The notes under the pieces are model-generated. The model saw only the letters and a list, made by a program, of their open reading frames with translations. It was not told the DNA's origin and made no database searches. Of a stretch of DNA of 64,000 bases, positions 11,235 through 20,609 are shown one piece after another. The translations under genes and the position numbers were made by a program. The stretch is from Micromonospora coxensis (GTDB taxonomy: Bacteria > Actinomycetota > Actinomycetes > Mycobacteriales > Micromonosporaceae). The stretch's first letter is position 1. Every line of letters starts with the position of its first letter. The stretch covers positions 1,054,001 through 1,118,000 of the forward strand of contig NZ_LT607753.1 of assembly GCF_900090295.1 (NCBI RefSeq), in the 5' to 3' direction.

Positions 11235-12598
11235 CCGGGACGGCCGCCATGGCATCCGGACCACCGCACGTCCTGATCATCGGGGCCGGCACCGGCGGGC
11301 TCTGCCTCGCCCACGGCCTGCGCCGCGCCGGCATCAGCGTCGCCGTCTACGAGCGCTACCGCACCCGGGGCGAGGGGCTGCTCGGCTACCGCGTCGGCAT
11401 CGGACCGACCGGCAGCAAGGCCCTGCGTGAATGCCTGCCGCCGGAGCTGTTCGACGTCTACCTCGCCACCTGCGCCCGCTCCCCCCGCTACTTCAACGTC
11501 ATCACCCAGCGTCTGCGCCGGACCGCCTCGTTCACCCTCCGGCCGGACACCGACCCGGTCGAGACCGAACGCTCGGTGGCCCGGATGACGCTGCGGCAGG
11601 TCCTGCTCACCGGCATGGAGGACGTGGTCCACTTCGACAAGACCTTCACCCGGTACGAACAACGCGACGACGGCACCGTCACCGCGCACTTCGCCGACGG
11701 CAGCACCGCCACCGGCGACCTGCTGGTGGCCGCCGACGGCACGCACTCCGCGGTCCGTCGCCAGTACCTGCCGCACGCGGTCGTCCGCGACGCCGGCACC
11801 ATCAACATCGCCACCCGCGTCCCGCTGACCCCGCACACCCGCCAACTGCTGCCCGAACGCGTCGAGAAGGGCATCTCGCTCATCTTCGGCGCCGGCGGGA
11901 TCATGGGCGTGCTGCACGTGATGGAGTTCAAGTGGGACCGCGACGGCGAGATCAAGCCGGACGTCGCCGACGCCGACGCCGAACTGCTGCGCAACTGGCC
12001 CGGCCGCCGGCACGACAACACCCGCGACAACATCAACTTCATCATCTGGAGCACGGCCCGCCGGTTCCCGCCGGACGTCATGCAGCGCCGTGGCGAGGAC
12101 CTCGTCCAGGTCGCCCGCGGCCTCACCCGGCACTGGCACCCGAACCTGCGCGAACTGCTCGCCCGCAGCGACCCGGGCAGCGCCCTGCCGATCCGGGTGG
12201 CCACCAGCGAACCGGTCCCGGCGTGGAAGGCCAGCACCGTCACCCTGCTCGGCGACGCCATCCACACCATGACCCCCGGTCGCGGGGTGGGCGCGAACAC
12301 CGCCCTGCGCGACGCCGCCCTGCTCTGCCGGCAGCTCCGCCAGGCCGCCGCCGGGGACAAGACGCTGGTGCAGGCGGTCGCCGACTACGAGGCCGCCATG
12401 GTGCCGTACGGCTTCGCCCGGGTCGCCGACTCGCTGCAGCGCAGCGGCACCAGCGGTGACGACCGGATGTACAAACCGGTCGTCGGCCGGCTCGCCCTAC
12501 TCGGTGCGCGCGGCTACTTCGGCGTCACCAGCCGGGTGCCCCGGCTGGCCCGCAAGTTCGTCAACGACTTCTACACCTACCGGGGCGAAGAGGACTGA
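11231..12598 (+). CDS. FAD-dependent aromatic polyketide monooxygenase (whiE ORFVIII-like position)
   Basis: A 455-residue class A flavoprotein monooxygenase. The N-terminal dinucleotide fold is VLIIGAGTGGLCLAHGL, the middle DG-type motif is LLVAADGTHSAVRRQ, and the FAD ribityl GD motif is TLLGDAIHTMTPGRGVGANTALRDA. The NAD(P)H-supported hydroxylation of the cyclised polyketide is the likely job; substrate is inferred from context. Start ATG 11231 overlaps the cyclase stop. No C-terminal thioredoxin-like extension is present, unlike larger polyketide hydroxylases such as PgaE, so it belongs to the shorter subgroup. Confidence 0.9.
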   Translation: MTGTAAMASGPPHVLIIGAGTGGLCLAHGLRRAGISVAVYERYRTRGEGLLGYRVGIGPTGSKALRECLPPELFDVYLATCARSPRYFNVITQRLRRTASFTLRPDTDPVETERSVARMTLRQVLLTGMEDVVHFDKTFTRYEQRDDGTVTAHFADGSTATGDLLVAADGTHSAVRRQYLPHAVVRDAGTINIATRVPLTPHTRQLLPERVEKGISLIFGAGGIMGVLHVMEFKWDRDGEIKPDVADADAELLRNWPGRRHDNTRDNINFIIWSTARRFPPDVMQRRGEDLVQVARGLTRHWHPNLRELLARSDPGSALPIRVATSEPVPAWKASTVTLLGDAIHTMTPGRGVGANTALRDAALLCRQLRQAAAGDKTLVQAVADYEAAMVPYGFARVADSLQRSGTSGDDRMYKPVVGRLALLGARGYFGVTSRVPRLARKFVNDFYTYRGEED

Positions 12599-12824
12599 CC
12601 TCCCGGTCGGGTCGCGGCGACGGCACCTCGTCGCGGCCCGGCCGGGCCGGTCACCGCGACCGCCGGCCGGTACCGTCGGTCATCCCGCCACCACCGCCCG
12701 ACACCGACCGTCCCACCTGCGACGTCGTTACCGGACCTCTCTGTCGCCCGACGTGCGCGTGTGCAAAGCTGCGGCGAGTTTTCTTCGCCACTTTTCACCG
12801 ACGTACGCATAAGGGAGGTTCGCC

Positions 12825-13832
12825 GTGCCGTCGAGTTTCGGGCAATGGCTGATCGTGATCCTGGCCCTGGCGCTGGGCGGGGCCGCCGGCTGGCTGGCCC
12901 GTGGCCGGCAGTCGGCGGCTGCCGCGCCGAGCGCACCCATCGTGGAGGGTGACCCGGTCGTCGGCCTCACCGAGGTCGAGAAGGCCGAGGCCACCACCGC
13001 CACCCTCGACACGCCACGGCCCGAGGCCACCGTGGACCACTCCCCCGCGCCCGCCGCGGTCGTCGACGAGCCGGCCGGCCACGACCTCACCGTCGCGCCG
13101 GCCGCCGCCACCCTGACCACGGCGACCACCGACGAGCCGGTGAGCACCGGCGCCGACGGGACGCCGGCCGACCACCGGTCCGCCGCCGAGGAGCCGGCCG
13201 CGCCGGCGCGGGACGCCCGGGAGGCGGCCGACGACACGCCGCGGGCCACGCCGGAGCAGGACGAGCCCGTCCGGGCCGACGCCGAGTCCGGCACGCCGCT
13301 CACCGCCGACCCGACCCCGCAGCCGGCCGACGCGCCGGACTCGGTGACGGCCGAGGTCGACGGCCCGGCCGAGAAGGCCACGCCGGCCATCCCGGCGCCG
13401 CGCGCCGCCGCCGACGACACCGCGCCGGTCGCGGACGGCGACGACCTCGCCTCGACGACCAGCACGGCGGCGGCGAGCACGCCGGAGCCGGCCACCGCTC
13501 CCGCCGCCGAGCCGGCTGCCGCTCCCGCCGTGGCGGAGCCGGTCGTCGCCGCCGGGCCGGCGGTGGCGGACGAGGAGACGGCGGACGACTTCCGCCGGAT
13601 CCAGGGCGTCGGGCCGAAGATGGCCGCCGCGTTGCAGGCCGCCGGCATCCGCACCTACCGCCAGCTCGCCGAGCTGGACGAGGCCGCGCTGCGGGAGACC
13701 ATCCGCGCCGCCGGGCTGCGGACCGCGGCGAGCCTGGCCACCTGGCCGCAGCAGGCGAAGGTGCTGGCCGGCGCCGGCGCCGAGGCCGACGCGGTGCTGC
13801 CCGTCCCGACCGGGGCCGGCGAGCAGGGCTGA
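12825..13832 (+). CDS. Membrane-anchored protein with C-terminal helix-hairpin-helix domain
   Basis: A 335-residue protein with one N-terminal membrane helix (LIVILALALGGAAGWLA, residues 9-25), a very long Ala/Pro/Asp/Thr-rich disordered stretch (about 30-250) and a compact C-terminal helix-hairpin-helix domain (DDFRRIQGVGPKMAAALQAA, about 255-305). Such HhH domains bind DNA non-specifically and resemble those at the end of some ribosomal L21-fused proteins, but I know no experimentally fixed role for this architecture. GTG start 12825 has GGGAGG 6 nt upstream. Monocistronic, preceded by a relatively AT-rich 40 bp. Confidence 0.8.
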   Translation: MPSSFGQWLIVILALALGGAAGWLARGRQSAAAAPSAPIVEGDPVVGLTEVEKAEATTATLDTPRPEATVDHSPAPAAVVDEPAGHDLTVAPAAATLTTATTDEPVSTGADGTPADHRSAAEEPAAPARDAREAADDTPRATPEQDEPVRADAESGTPLTADPTPQPADAPDSVTAEVDGPAEKATPAIPAPRAAADDTAPVADGDDLASTTSTAAASTPEPATAPAAEPAAAPAVAEPVVAAGPAVADEETADDFRRIQGVGPKMAAALQAAGIRTYRQLAELDEAALRETIRAAGLRTAASLATWPQQAKVLAGAGAEADAVLPVPTGAGEQG

Positions 13833-14126
13833 CCCGTCCCGGTGGGCGTGCCGACCCCGGCCCGCCCACCGGGCTCCGCCCGACCTCCGCGTCACCCGCC
13901 CACCGCGCCCCACCCGACCTCCGCGTCAGGGGCCGGTCGCCTGCCGACTGCGCCGTCCGCGCCCTCGGCACACCCGCCCGGACCGCTCGGTCCTCCGGAC
14001 CGCTCGGTCCCCCGCGCCGCCCGGTTCACCCACGCCGCCCTGTCCGGAACGGACGCCGTTTATCCGTTCGCCGTGTCTGGGTACACAGGCGTCACCCTCG
14101 AACCACCACGACCCGGGAGGCCCCCC

Positions 14127-14333
14127 ATGCGCGGAACGTCGATATTCGGAGTCCTCGTCGTCATCTGGCTGCTCATCGGCGCCATCGCCGCAGGCCAGCG
14201 CGGCTACTACAGCAACGACGACACCAACTGCGCGGAGGCCGGCACCATCCTGGTGACCATCGTCGCCGGGCCGCTGAACTACATCGGCGCCAACCCCAAG
14301 GTCGACTGCAAGCTGCCCGAGCCGTCCAAGTAG
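14127..14333 (+). CDS. Small conserved membrane protein, function unknown
   Basis: A 68-residue protein with an N-terminal hydrophobic helix (SIFGVLVVIWLLIGAIAAGQ) and a second weaker one (AGTILVTIVAGPLNYIGANP). Two cysteines (NCAEAG and DCKLPEP) flank the second helix and could pair. GGGAGG lies 6 nt before the ATG at 14127. A strong hairpin follows the stop. I do not recognise a functional family. Confidence 0.75.
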   Translation: MRGTSIFGVLVVIWLLIGAIAAGQRGYYSNDDTNCAEAGTILVTIVAGPLNYIGANPKVDCKLPEPSK

Positions 14334-14351
14334 GCGTTCGCACGTCCGTCC

Positions 14352-14382
14352 GGCCCGCGCCCACACCCCCGGGGCGCGGGCC
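14352..14382 (+). terminator. Hairpin terminator after the small membrane protein
   Basis: GGCCCGCGCCC (14352-14362) pairs with GGGCGCGGGCC (14372-14382) around a 9-nt loop, inside a wider GCGTTCGC/GCGAACG pairing. No U-tract follows, as is common in high-GC actinobacteria. Confidence 0.6.
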
Positions 14383-14482
14383 GTTCCGTGTCCGCGAACG
14401 ACCATCACCGTCACCACCCCTAGAGCGACCTAGGAGGCTGGGTCAGGGGGTGGCCAGGGTTCGCGCGGCAGCGCGCACGGCA

Positions 14483-14525
14483 GGGGCGCGCCCGGCCCGG
14501 ACCGTGGTCCGGGTGGGCGCGCCCC
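14483..14525. terminator. Strong hairpin between convergent genes
   Basis: GGGGCGCGCCCGGCCCGGAC (14483-14502) pairs almost completely with the segment 14506-14525 (one bulge, one mismatch) around a 2-4 nt loop. It lies between the convergent ends at 14333 and 14544 and may stop transcription from both sides. Confidence 0.65.
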
Positions 14526-14543
14526 GGTGACAGCGAGCGGCCG

Positions 14544-16064
14544 TCAGCGGAAGCAGTGCGCGATCGGCACCGCGCTGCCCTCGCAGTTGCTCGGGGTGTT
14601 GGCGACGATGTCGGTCTCGTCGTCGACGCGGACCCCGGCCCGCGCGGCGAACAGCCCGCCCGGCTTGAGCGTGGCGGCGTTCTCGAAGATGCTGCTCTTG
14701 AAGATCGAGAGCTTGCCCAGGGTGGCGAAGATGCCGCCGCCCTTGGACAGGTTGCCGACCGCGTGGTTGCGGTTGACGTCGGTCGTACGCACCAGCAGGT
14801 TCGACTTCTCCGCGTAGATGCCGCCGCCGTGGCCCCGGGCGGTGTTGCCGGAGACGACACTGTCGTCGATCGGGAGCAGGCCCTGCACGCTGGAGATCCC
14901 ACCGCCGTTGACGGTCGCGGTGTTGTCCCGGATCTTCATGTCCCGCAGGACGATCACCGCGTCGCTGTTGGCGATGCCGCCGCCGTACTGGGCGCTGTTG
15001 CCGATGACCGCGGTGTCGGCCACCTTCGTCCGGGCCGAGAAGCTCGCGATGCCACCGCCCTGCGCCGCGTTGTTGTGCACGAAGGTGGTGCCGTCGACGT
15101 CCGCCGCCGCGCGGTAGTTGCCGAGACCACCGCCGTACGCGACGGCGCTGTTGTCGCGGAACTGGGACTTGCGCAGGGTGAGCACGCCGCCGTTGAGCAG
15201 GCCCCCGCCCTTGCCCGCGGCGCCGGCGGCCCGGTTGCCGACGAAGGTGCTCTCCTCGACCACCATGTTGCCGTCGTTGAAGACCCCGCCGCCGCCACTC
15301 TCGGCCGAGTGGGACGTGCTCCCGACGACGGTCACCCGGGTCAGCACGGCGGTCGCGCCGTGCACGACGTGGACACTGCCGCCCTCCCCGGTCGACCTGC
15401 CGTTGCGCAGGGTGACGTCGTTGAGGAACAGCTCCCCGCCGTCGCGGACGGTGAAGAACCGGAACGCCTCGGCGTTGCCACCCCGCGCGATGGTGGCGCC
15501 GGCGCCCTTGATGGTGATCGGCTGGTAGACGATCGGCAGCCCGGTCGCGTCGTCCCGGGGGTGGCGGGGCGGCGCCTCGGCGTCACCCGGCTGTTCGGCG
15601 GCGTCGTTGGCCTCCCGGGCGTCCCGGACGCCGCCGTCCCAGTCGTCCTTCTGCACGAAGGCGTGCCCGAGGGTGTACGTGCACTTCGGCGCGAGCTGGA
15701 GCACCGCCCCGCCCTCGGCGTTGGCGCGGACCAGCGCCGCGATCAACTTGGTCGTCTCGCAGGGCACGAAGATCGGCTTGCGGTCGTCGTGCCGGCCACC
15801 GGGCCGGGCGGGTCCGTCGTGCTTCCGGCCCTGCTCGCGACCGGCGTCGGGGCGTTCCCACCGGCCGCCGTCGTCCTTGCTGACGGCGCGGATCGGGGCG
15901 CCCAGGTTGGCGAAGGACAGACCGCGGTCGGCGGCCATCGCGGCGGCACCGGTCAGCCCCGCCGCTCCCGCCACCAGGCTTCCCGCCACCAGGCCGCCCG
16001 CCAGAAACCACCCGGGCCGGCGCCCGGGGCGTGCCGCCCGCCGGCCTCCTCGGTACGTGGACAT
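14544..16064 (-). CDS. Secreted right-handed parallel beta-helix protein with GGG(I/L) repeats
   Basis: A 506-residue exported protein. Residues 1-45 are a signal sequence (basic RRAARPGRR, then WFLAGGLVAGSLVAGAAGL, cleavage near AMAAD). Residues about 190-480 hold roughly eleven coils of a beta-helix with recurrent GGG(I/L/V) and (R/G)N(T/S/A)A turns, such as SAQYGGGIANS and TARGHGGGIYAEKS. The pattern resembles polymorphic-membrane-protein and adhesin-type repeats. Cys pairs at CETTKLI/KCTYT and NCEGS/HCFR could form disulfides. GGAAG lies before the ATG at 16064. Ligand or substrate is unknown; polysaccharide binding or cleavage is possible. Confidence 0.8.
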   Translation of the reverse strand: MSTYRGGRRAARPGRRPGWFLAGGLVAGSLVAGAAGLTGAAAMAADRGLSFANLGAPIRAVSKDDGGRWERPDAGREQGRKHDGPARPGGRHDDRKPIFVPCETTKLIAALVRANAEGGAVLQLAPKCTYTLGHAFVQKDDWDGGVRDAREANDAAEQPGDAEAPPRHPRDDATGLPIVYQPITIKGAGATIARGGNAEAFRFFTVRDGGELFLNDVTLRNGRSTGEGGSVHVVHGATAVLTRVTVVGSTSHSAESGGGGVFNDGNMVVEESTFVGNRAAGAAGKGGGLLNGGVLTLRKSQFRDNSAVAYGGGLGNYRAAADVDGTTFVHNNAAQGGGIASFSARTKVADTAVIGNSAQYGGGIANSDAVIVLRDMKIRDNTATVNGGGISSVQGLLPIDDSVVSGNTARGHGGGIYAEKSNLLVRTTDVNRNHAVGNLSKGGGIFATLGKLSIFKSSIFENAATLKPGGLFAARAGVRVDDETDIVANTPSNCEGSAVPIAHCFR

Positions 16065-16266
16065 GGCGCTTCCTACCTCTCGTGCGTGCGATACACGGCC
16101 GCACCGAATCGGGCGCGGGGTAACCGAGATCCCCTCAGCTACCGAAGGTCACCATACGACCGCAGAACGGGCAGAAGTCGTGAAAGCGAATAAAGCTGAG
16201 TTTCGCGTTGAAAGCCTCATCCGGGGAGAATCAGGCGTAGCGTCGGGGCGAACCGCACGACCGGGC

Positions 16267-18375
16267 TCAACCGCCGACGTGGATGCCCGGTCGCCGGGAC
16301 GGGTCCGGCTCGGACTTGCGGATGATCTCCCGGACCACCGGCGGCGTGTCTCCCCGGCCCAGGATCAGGTACCGCAGCAGGTGGGCGATCGGGTTGCCCT
16401 CGGACCACTCGAAGTGCGCGTGCGGGCGTACCCCGGTGGCGTCGCGCAGGGCGAGCAGGATCGCGGCGATGGCGTTGGGCACCGCCGGGCTGCCCGCCCG
16501 CAGCACCCGGTGCCCGCCGACCTCCACCCCCCGTACCCGCAGCACCTGGCTGAACTGCGACGGGTCCACCACGTCGATCTCCAGGAACAGCACGTCGGCC
16601 GCGCCGGGCACCGGGTTGAGGCCGCGCTGGGCCCGTTCCTTGACCCGGTACTCCTTCAACGCGCCGCTGTCGCGCTTGTGGGCGATCAGGTGCAGCCGGC
16701 CGTCGTGGGCCAACGACTCGCCGACGAACCGTCGGGCGGCCTCGTCGAACTCGATCCGCTCGGCTCGCAGCTCGGTGGTGCGCGACACCCGGGACACCAG
16801 CGACACGACGATGATGCCGGCGATGAACAGGGCGGAGATGGCGATCCCGTCCGGTTTCTCGATCACGTTCTCCACCAGCGCGTAGAGCAGCACGGCGACC
16901 AACACGCCGAACCCGACGCCGGCGGCCCGGTGCCGGGCCCGCACCGCCGCGATGGTCACCGCCACCGCCCCGGAGACCATCATCGCCAGGATCCCGGTGG
17001 CGTACGCGCCGGCCTGGGCGTTCACGTCCGCCCGGAAGGCCACCGTGATCAGGATGCTGACCACGGTGTACACCAGCACCACCGGGCGCACCGCCCGCCC
17101 CCACTCCGGGGCCATGCCGTACGACGGCAGGTAGCGGGGCACGATGTTGATCAGACCGGCCATCGCCGACGCGCCGGCGAACCAGAGGATCAGCACGCTG
17201 CTGACGTCGTACACCGTGCCGAACGCCTCACCGAGGTGCTCATGGGCGAGCCAGGCCAACGCCCGTCCGTCGGCCGCGCCGCCCGGGCGGAACTCCTGCG
17301 CCGGGATCACCACGGTGGTCACGAACGTGGTGGCGAGCAGGTAGACCGACATGACGAGGGCGGCGGTGGTGAGCAGTTTGCGGGTGTTGCGGATCCGCGC
17401 CTCCAGCCGCTCCTGCTTGGCCGCGCCCTCCCCCTTCACCAGGGGCATCATGCTGACACCGGTCTCGAAGCCGGAGAGCCCCAGCACCAGCAGCGGGAAG
17501 GCCAGCACCGCCGGGCCGACCAGGTCGCCGACGCCGGCGCCGCCGGCGGTCAGCGCGGCGGTCCAGTCCGCCAGCAGCGACGGGTCGGCGACCACCTCGG
17601 CCAGACCCGCCGCCACGATCACCGCGTTCAGCCCGAGGAAGGCCACGACCAGCGGGATCGCCACGCGCACCGCCTCGCTGAAGCCCATCAGGAACACCCC
17701 GCCGAGCACGAGCAGCAGCACCACGGTCACCACCACCGCCGCGACGTCGCCGTGCGGGACGGCGTCCGGCAGGTACGGGTTCTCCAACAGGTGCACCGTG
17801 GCGTCGGCGGCGGACAGGGTGATCGTGACGATCCACGAGGTGGCGACGAAGCCGAGCAGCACCAGGACGAAGACCTTGCCCCGCCAGAACGGCAGCAGCC
17901 GCTCCAGCATCGCCACCGAACCCTGCCCGTGCGGGCTCTCCCGGGCCACCCGCCGGTACATCGGCAGCATGCCGAACAGGGTCAACGCCACGATCAGCAG
18001 CGTGGCCAGCGGGGAGAGCGCCCCGGCCGCCAGCGCCGCGATGCCGGGCAGGTAGGACAGCGTGGAGAAGTAGTCGACCCCGGTCAGGCACATCACCTGC
18101 CACCAGGGGTGGCGCTGCTGGGTGCCCTCCTCGGTCTCCGGGCCGACCGGCTGGACGTGGTGGGCGAAGAGCCAGCGGCGCAGCGCGCCGGCGGGCGGCG
18201 CCGGGCGCACGTGACTGTCCACGCAGTCGGGCACCACCGACGGCCCCGGTCGGGTCCGCTCCCCCTGGCCCGGCCGGCGCGCCTCGCGCACCGCCCGGCC
18301 CGGGACAGCCGGCGTCGACGGGCCGCGCCGCCGGTGACCGCGCCGCCCCGCCGCCCCGTCCCGCCCGTGCGCCAT
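16267..18375 (-). CDS. APC-superfamily permease with cytoplasmic C-terminal domain
   Basis: A 702-residue membrane protein. An N-terminal charged stretch of about 70 residues precedes some twelve membrane helices (from [18 protein letters not shown] to [14 protein letters not shown]). The opening [17 protein letters not shown] and [17 protein letters not shown] segments resemble the glycine-rich substrate loops of APC transporters. The last 150 residues, after [16 protein letters not shown], form a soluble domain. I start at the ATG at 18375, which has GGGAGG close upstream; a longer frame reaches 18447. It is probably an amino-acid or organic-cation transporter; substrate not predictable. 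Confidence 0.75.
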   Translation of the reverse strand: MAHGRDGAAGRRGHRRRGPSTPAVPGRAVREARRPGQGERTRPGPSVVPDCVDSHVRPAPPAGALRRWLFAHHVQPVGPETEEGTQQRHPWWQVMCLTGVDYFSTLSYLPGIAALAAGALSPLATLLIVALTLFGMLPMYRRVARESPHGQGSVAMLERLLPFWRGKVFVLVLLGFVATSWIVTITLSAADATVHLLENPYLPDAVPHGDVAAVVVTVVLLLVLGGVFLMGFSEAVRVAIPLVVAFLGLNAVIVAAGLAEVVADPSLLADWTAALTAGGAGVGDLVGPAVLAFPLLVLGLSGFETGVSMMPLVKGEGAAKQERLEARIRNTRKLLTTAALVMSVYLLATTFVTTVVIPAQEFRPGGAADGRALAWLAHEHLGEAFGTVYDVSSVLILWFAGASAMAGLINIVPRYLPSYGMAPEWGRAVRPVVLVYTVVSILITVAFRADVNAQAGAYATGILAMMVSGAVAVTIAAVRARHRAAGVGFGVLVAVLLYALVENVIEKPDGIAISALFIAGIIVVSLVSRVSRTTELRAERIEFDEAARRFVGESLAHDGRLHLIAHKRDSGALKEYRVKERAQRGLNPVPGAADVLFLEIDVVDPSQFSQVLRVRGVEVGGHRVLRAGSPAVPNAIAAILLALRDATGVRPHAHFEWSEGNPIAHLLRYLILGRGDTPPVVREIIRKSEPDPSRRPGIHVGG

Positions 18376-18474
18376 GGCCCTCCCGCTCTCGCGACCCTGC
18401 ACCGACCGTAGGGGTCCGTCCGACGGCAGCCGGGCGGAATGGGGCAAAGCCCGGGCCGTCCGCCACCACGGCGG

Positions 18475-18903
18475 TCAGGCCGGCGGCGGCTCGCGCAGGG
18501 CCCGCACCAACGCCTCGGGGTCCCCGACGGTCACGGTGGCCGCCGGATGCCGCAGCCACGGCCCCGGCGCCAGGGCCCGGACGCCGTCGACGAAACGGAC
18601 ACAGACCCCCGCCGCGGTGCTGCTGCCGAAGGTGACCCCGCCGTCGGCCAGCGACAGGTGCGGCCCGACCGCCCGCCACCAGCGGTACGGCCCGCCGAGT
18701 TCCGCGCCGGCGACGTTGGCGCGCGGGGTGCGCAGCCGCCACGGGCCGAAGCGGATCTCCACCGCCTCGTCGTCGACGAGCACCCAGGAGGTCTCCGGCC
18801 GGACGCCGAGCAGCGCCAGCGGGACCCGGAAGGCCGGGTCGAACCGGAACGCCGAGCGGTGCGCGGGCATGCCCCGGCGTACCCGGTGCGCGGCGGCCGA
18901 CAC
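18475..18903 (-). CDS. Conserved hypothetical protein next to APH-fold kinase
   Basis: A 142-residue soluble protein without a family I can name. It starts with GTG immediately after the kinase stop (TGA then GTG, no gap); an ATG at 18870 would shorten it by 11 residues. It is rich in beta-strand-like alternation (SWVLVDDEAVEIRFGPWRL) and in Trp (five). The tight join suggests co-translation with the kinase but not a function. Confidence 0.65.
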   Translation of the reverse strand: MSAAAHRVRRGMPAHRSAFRFDPAFRVPLALLGVRPETSWVLVDDEAVEIRFGPWRLRTPRANVAGAELGGPYRWWRAVGPHLSLADGGVTFGSSTAAGVCVRFVDGVRALAPGPWLRHPAATVTVGDPEALVRALREPPPA

Positions 18904-19650
18904 TCACCGCAGGGCGCGGAGCCAGACCTCGGTGTGCGCGGCGAGGTACCCGGCGACCCCCTGCCAGTACGGGCCGTCCTCGGTGAAGATCCGGGCCCAG
19001 GGCTGCACGCCGTCGCGCGCCCCGTCGCGCAGCAGCGAGTACATCGCCCCGGCGCGGCGCGCCAGCGTGGCGGCGAGCGCCGGACGGTCCGCCTCGGCCA
19101 GGCCGTACCCCTCGACCACCAGGGCGCGCAGCCGCCGGGCCGACTCCTCGACCGGGCGGTCCGGCCGCATCCCCGCCATGCTCTGCCCGGCGTAGGCGAG
19201 TTCCCACCCGCGGGTGCCGGGGCCGGCGCCGTCCCAGTCGATGAGCACCCAGCCCCGGGCGGCCCGGACCAGGTTCCACGGCGCGGCGTCGTGGTGGCAG
19301 ATCAGCTCCGCGCCGTCCGGCGCGATGGCGGGCCGCCAGCCCGCCGGCTCCGGGGGCACGAAGCCGGCCGTCGCGTCGTGCAGGTCGCGCAGCATCCGGC
19401 CGATCGAGACCAGCTCCGCCAGGGGGTACGTCCCGGTGTGGTCGCCGCACTCCCCCGGCACGTACTCCAGCACCTGGCGGCCCTGCTCGTCGCGGCCGAG
19501 CGGCCGGGGCGCGCCGGCGAAGCCGACGTCGCGCAGGTGCGCCAGGAGGGCGTCGACGGCGTCGGTCCACGGACCTGCCGGCCGGCGCACGGTGTCGCCG
19601 ACCCGGACCACCCCGGTGGTGACGTTGCCGGGCAGCGGCTGCTCGATCAT
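18904..19650 (-). CDS. APH-fold small-molecule phosphotransferase family protein
   Basis: A 248-residue member of the aminoglycoside phosphotransferase/choline kinase fold. The catalytic loop is CHHDAAPWNLV (Asp and Asn present), and the metal-binding motif is LIDWDGAGPG. The N-terminal lobe is short, with EYVPGECGDH as hinge. Similar proteins are widespread in actinomycetes and most are not resistance genes; the substrate is unknown. It precedes the hypothetical gene at 18475-18903 without a gap. The ATG at 19650 has only a weak RBS. Confidence 0.82.
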   Translation of the reverse strand: MIEQPLPGNVTTGVVRVGDTVRRPAGPWTDAVDALLAHLRDVGFAGAPRPLGRDEQGRQVLEYVPGECGDHTGTYPLAELVSIGRMLRDLHDATAGFVPPEPAGWRPAIAPDGAELICHHDAAPWNLVRAARGWVLIDWDGAGPGTRGWELAYAGQSMAGMRPDRPVEESARRLRALVVEGYGLAEADRPALAATLARRAGAMYSLLRDGARDGVQPWARIFTEDGPYWQGVAGYLAAHTEVWLRALR

Positions 19651-19676
19651 CCCGCCATCCTGCCCCGGACGGACGC

Positions 19677-19710
19677 GTCCCCGCGCCCCGGTTTCCCGGA
19701 GCGCGGGGAC
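19677..19710 (-). terminator. Hairpin downstream of the DUF5995-like gene
   Basis: GTCCCCGCGC (19677-19686) and GCGCGGGGAC (19701-19710) are perfect complements, with an inner CCGG pairing and a TTT loop. It lies 13 nt after the gene stop at 19723 and before the next minus-strand gene. Confidence 0.65.
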
Positions 19711-19722
19711 CCCCCGTCCCGG

Positions 19723-20493
19723 CTACTGCAGGAACGCCCCCAGCGGCGAGAGCAGCAGCCGGCCGAGCGCGGCGGCGTTGTCGTCCAGCCGCGCACGCTC
19801 GCAGTCGCGGGCGTTCGGGTCGTGCCGGCAGCGCCAGATCTTCTGCGCGTTGCGCCAGGCCACGTCCCGGGTGTACTCCACCAGTTCGCCCTGGTACCAG
19901 TCGTCGATGTCGCCGTTGAGCATGTCCAGCAGGAGCTGCCAGCGCTCCAGGTAGCCGCGGCGCAGCGACGGGATCTTGTCGGCGAAGATGTCGTTGATCT
20001 TCAGGTAGTCGCGGTGCTGGTCGCTGCCGTCGACCGGCTCCGACTCCAGGTGGCCGAAGGTGGTCACCAGCGCGAACGGCAGGTCGAAGTTGATGTGGGC
20101 GTTCACCCCCGCCGCGGCCGAGGGCAGCGGCCGGGCGTCCGGGCCGCGCATCCGCCTGAACAGGCAGGCCCACGCCTTCGGGGTGGTCGGGCTGGACTCC
20201 GTCCACATGCGCAGCGCGTCGAAGTAGCGCGCGGCGAACTCCACGTCGAGCCGGGAGAGGAAGACCGGGTCGGCGAAGAAGTCGTCGTACAGCCCCTCCA
20301 GCACGCTGGTGGTGATGGTCAGGTACAGCTCGTTGAAGTCGGCAAGCGGGCAGCTGCGCTCCAGCGGGGGCAGCCGGACCAGCAGGTCCTGGAGTTTGGT
20401 GAGGTGGTCCACCACCGCAGGCACGTCCTCCGGATGGTCGGCGAGCAGGCCGACGATGTCCGCGTGGACCGGGCCCCAGACCGGCTCCGTCAT
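19723..20493 (-). CDS. DUF5995-like conserved protein
   Basis: A 256-residue, largely helical cytoplasmic protein. Its recognisable parts are FNELYLTITTSVLEGLYDD, RYFDALRMW, NAHINFDLPFALV and the C-terminal RNAQKIWR, which fit the DUF5995 family as I know it; no activity has been assigned that I can name. The NAHIN and FNELY motifs could contribute metal or small-molecule contacts. GGAGGAGAC stands directly before the ATG at 20493. It follows the LAL regulator gene on the same strand after 116 bp. Confidence 0.7.
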   Translation of the reverse strand: MTEPVWGPVHADIVGLLADHPEDVPAVVDHLTKLQDLLVRLPPLERSCPLADFNELYLTITTSVLEGLYDDFFADPVFLSRLDVEFAARYFDALRMWTESSPTTPKAWACLFRRMRGPDARPLPSAAAGVNAHINFDLPFALVTTFGHLESEPVDGSDQHRDYLKINDIFADKIPSLRRGYLERWQLLLDMLNGDIDDWYQGELVEYTRDVAWRNAQKIWRCRHDPNARDCERARLDDNAAALGRLLLSPLGAFLQ

Positions 20494-20609
20494 GTCTCCT
20501 CCACTGTGGTCAGGGGCATCCCCGTGCCGTCGCCTCCGGTGCAGAGCCTGCCAGCGGGCGGCGCCGGTGGGATCAGTAGAACGACGTATTCGCGCCGGAC
20601 GGGCGTACG

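Noticed and set aside
15607..18411. Long plus-strand frame opposite the beta-helix and permease genes
   Set aside because: The region opposite encodes a clear permease and a signal-peptide-bearing beta-helix protein; the frame has only Arg/Gln/His-rich low-complexity sequence.
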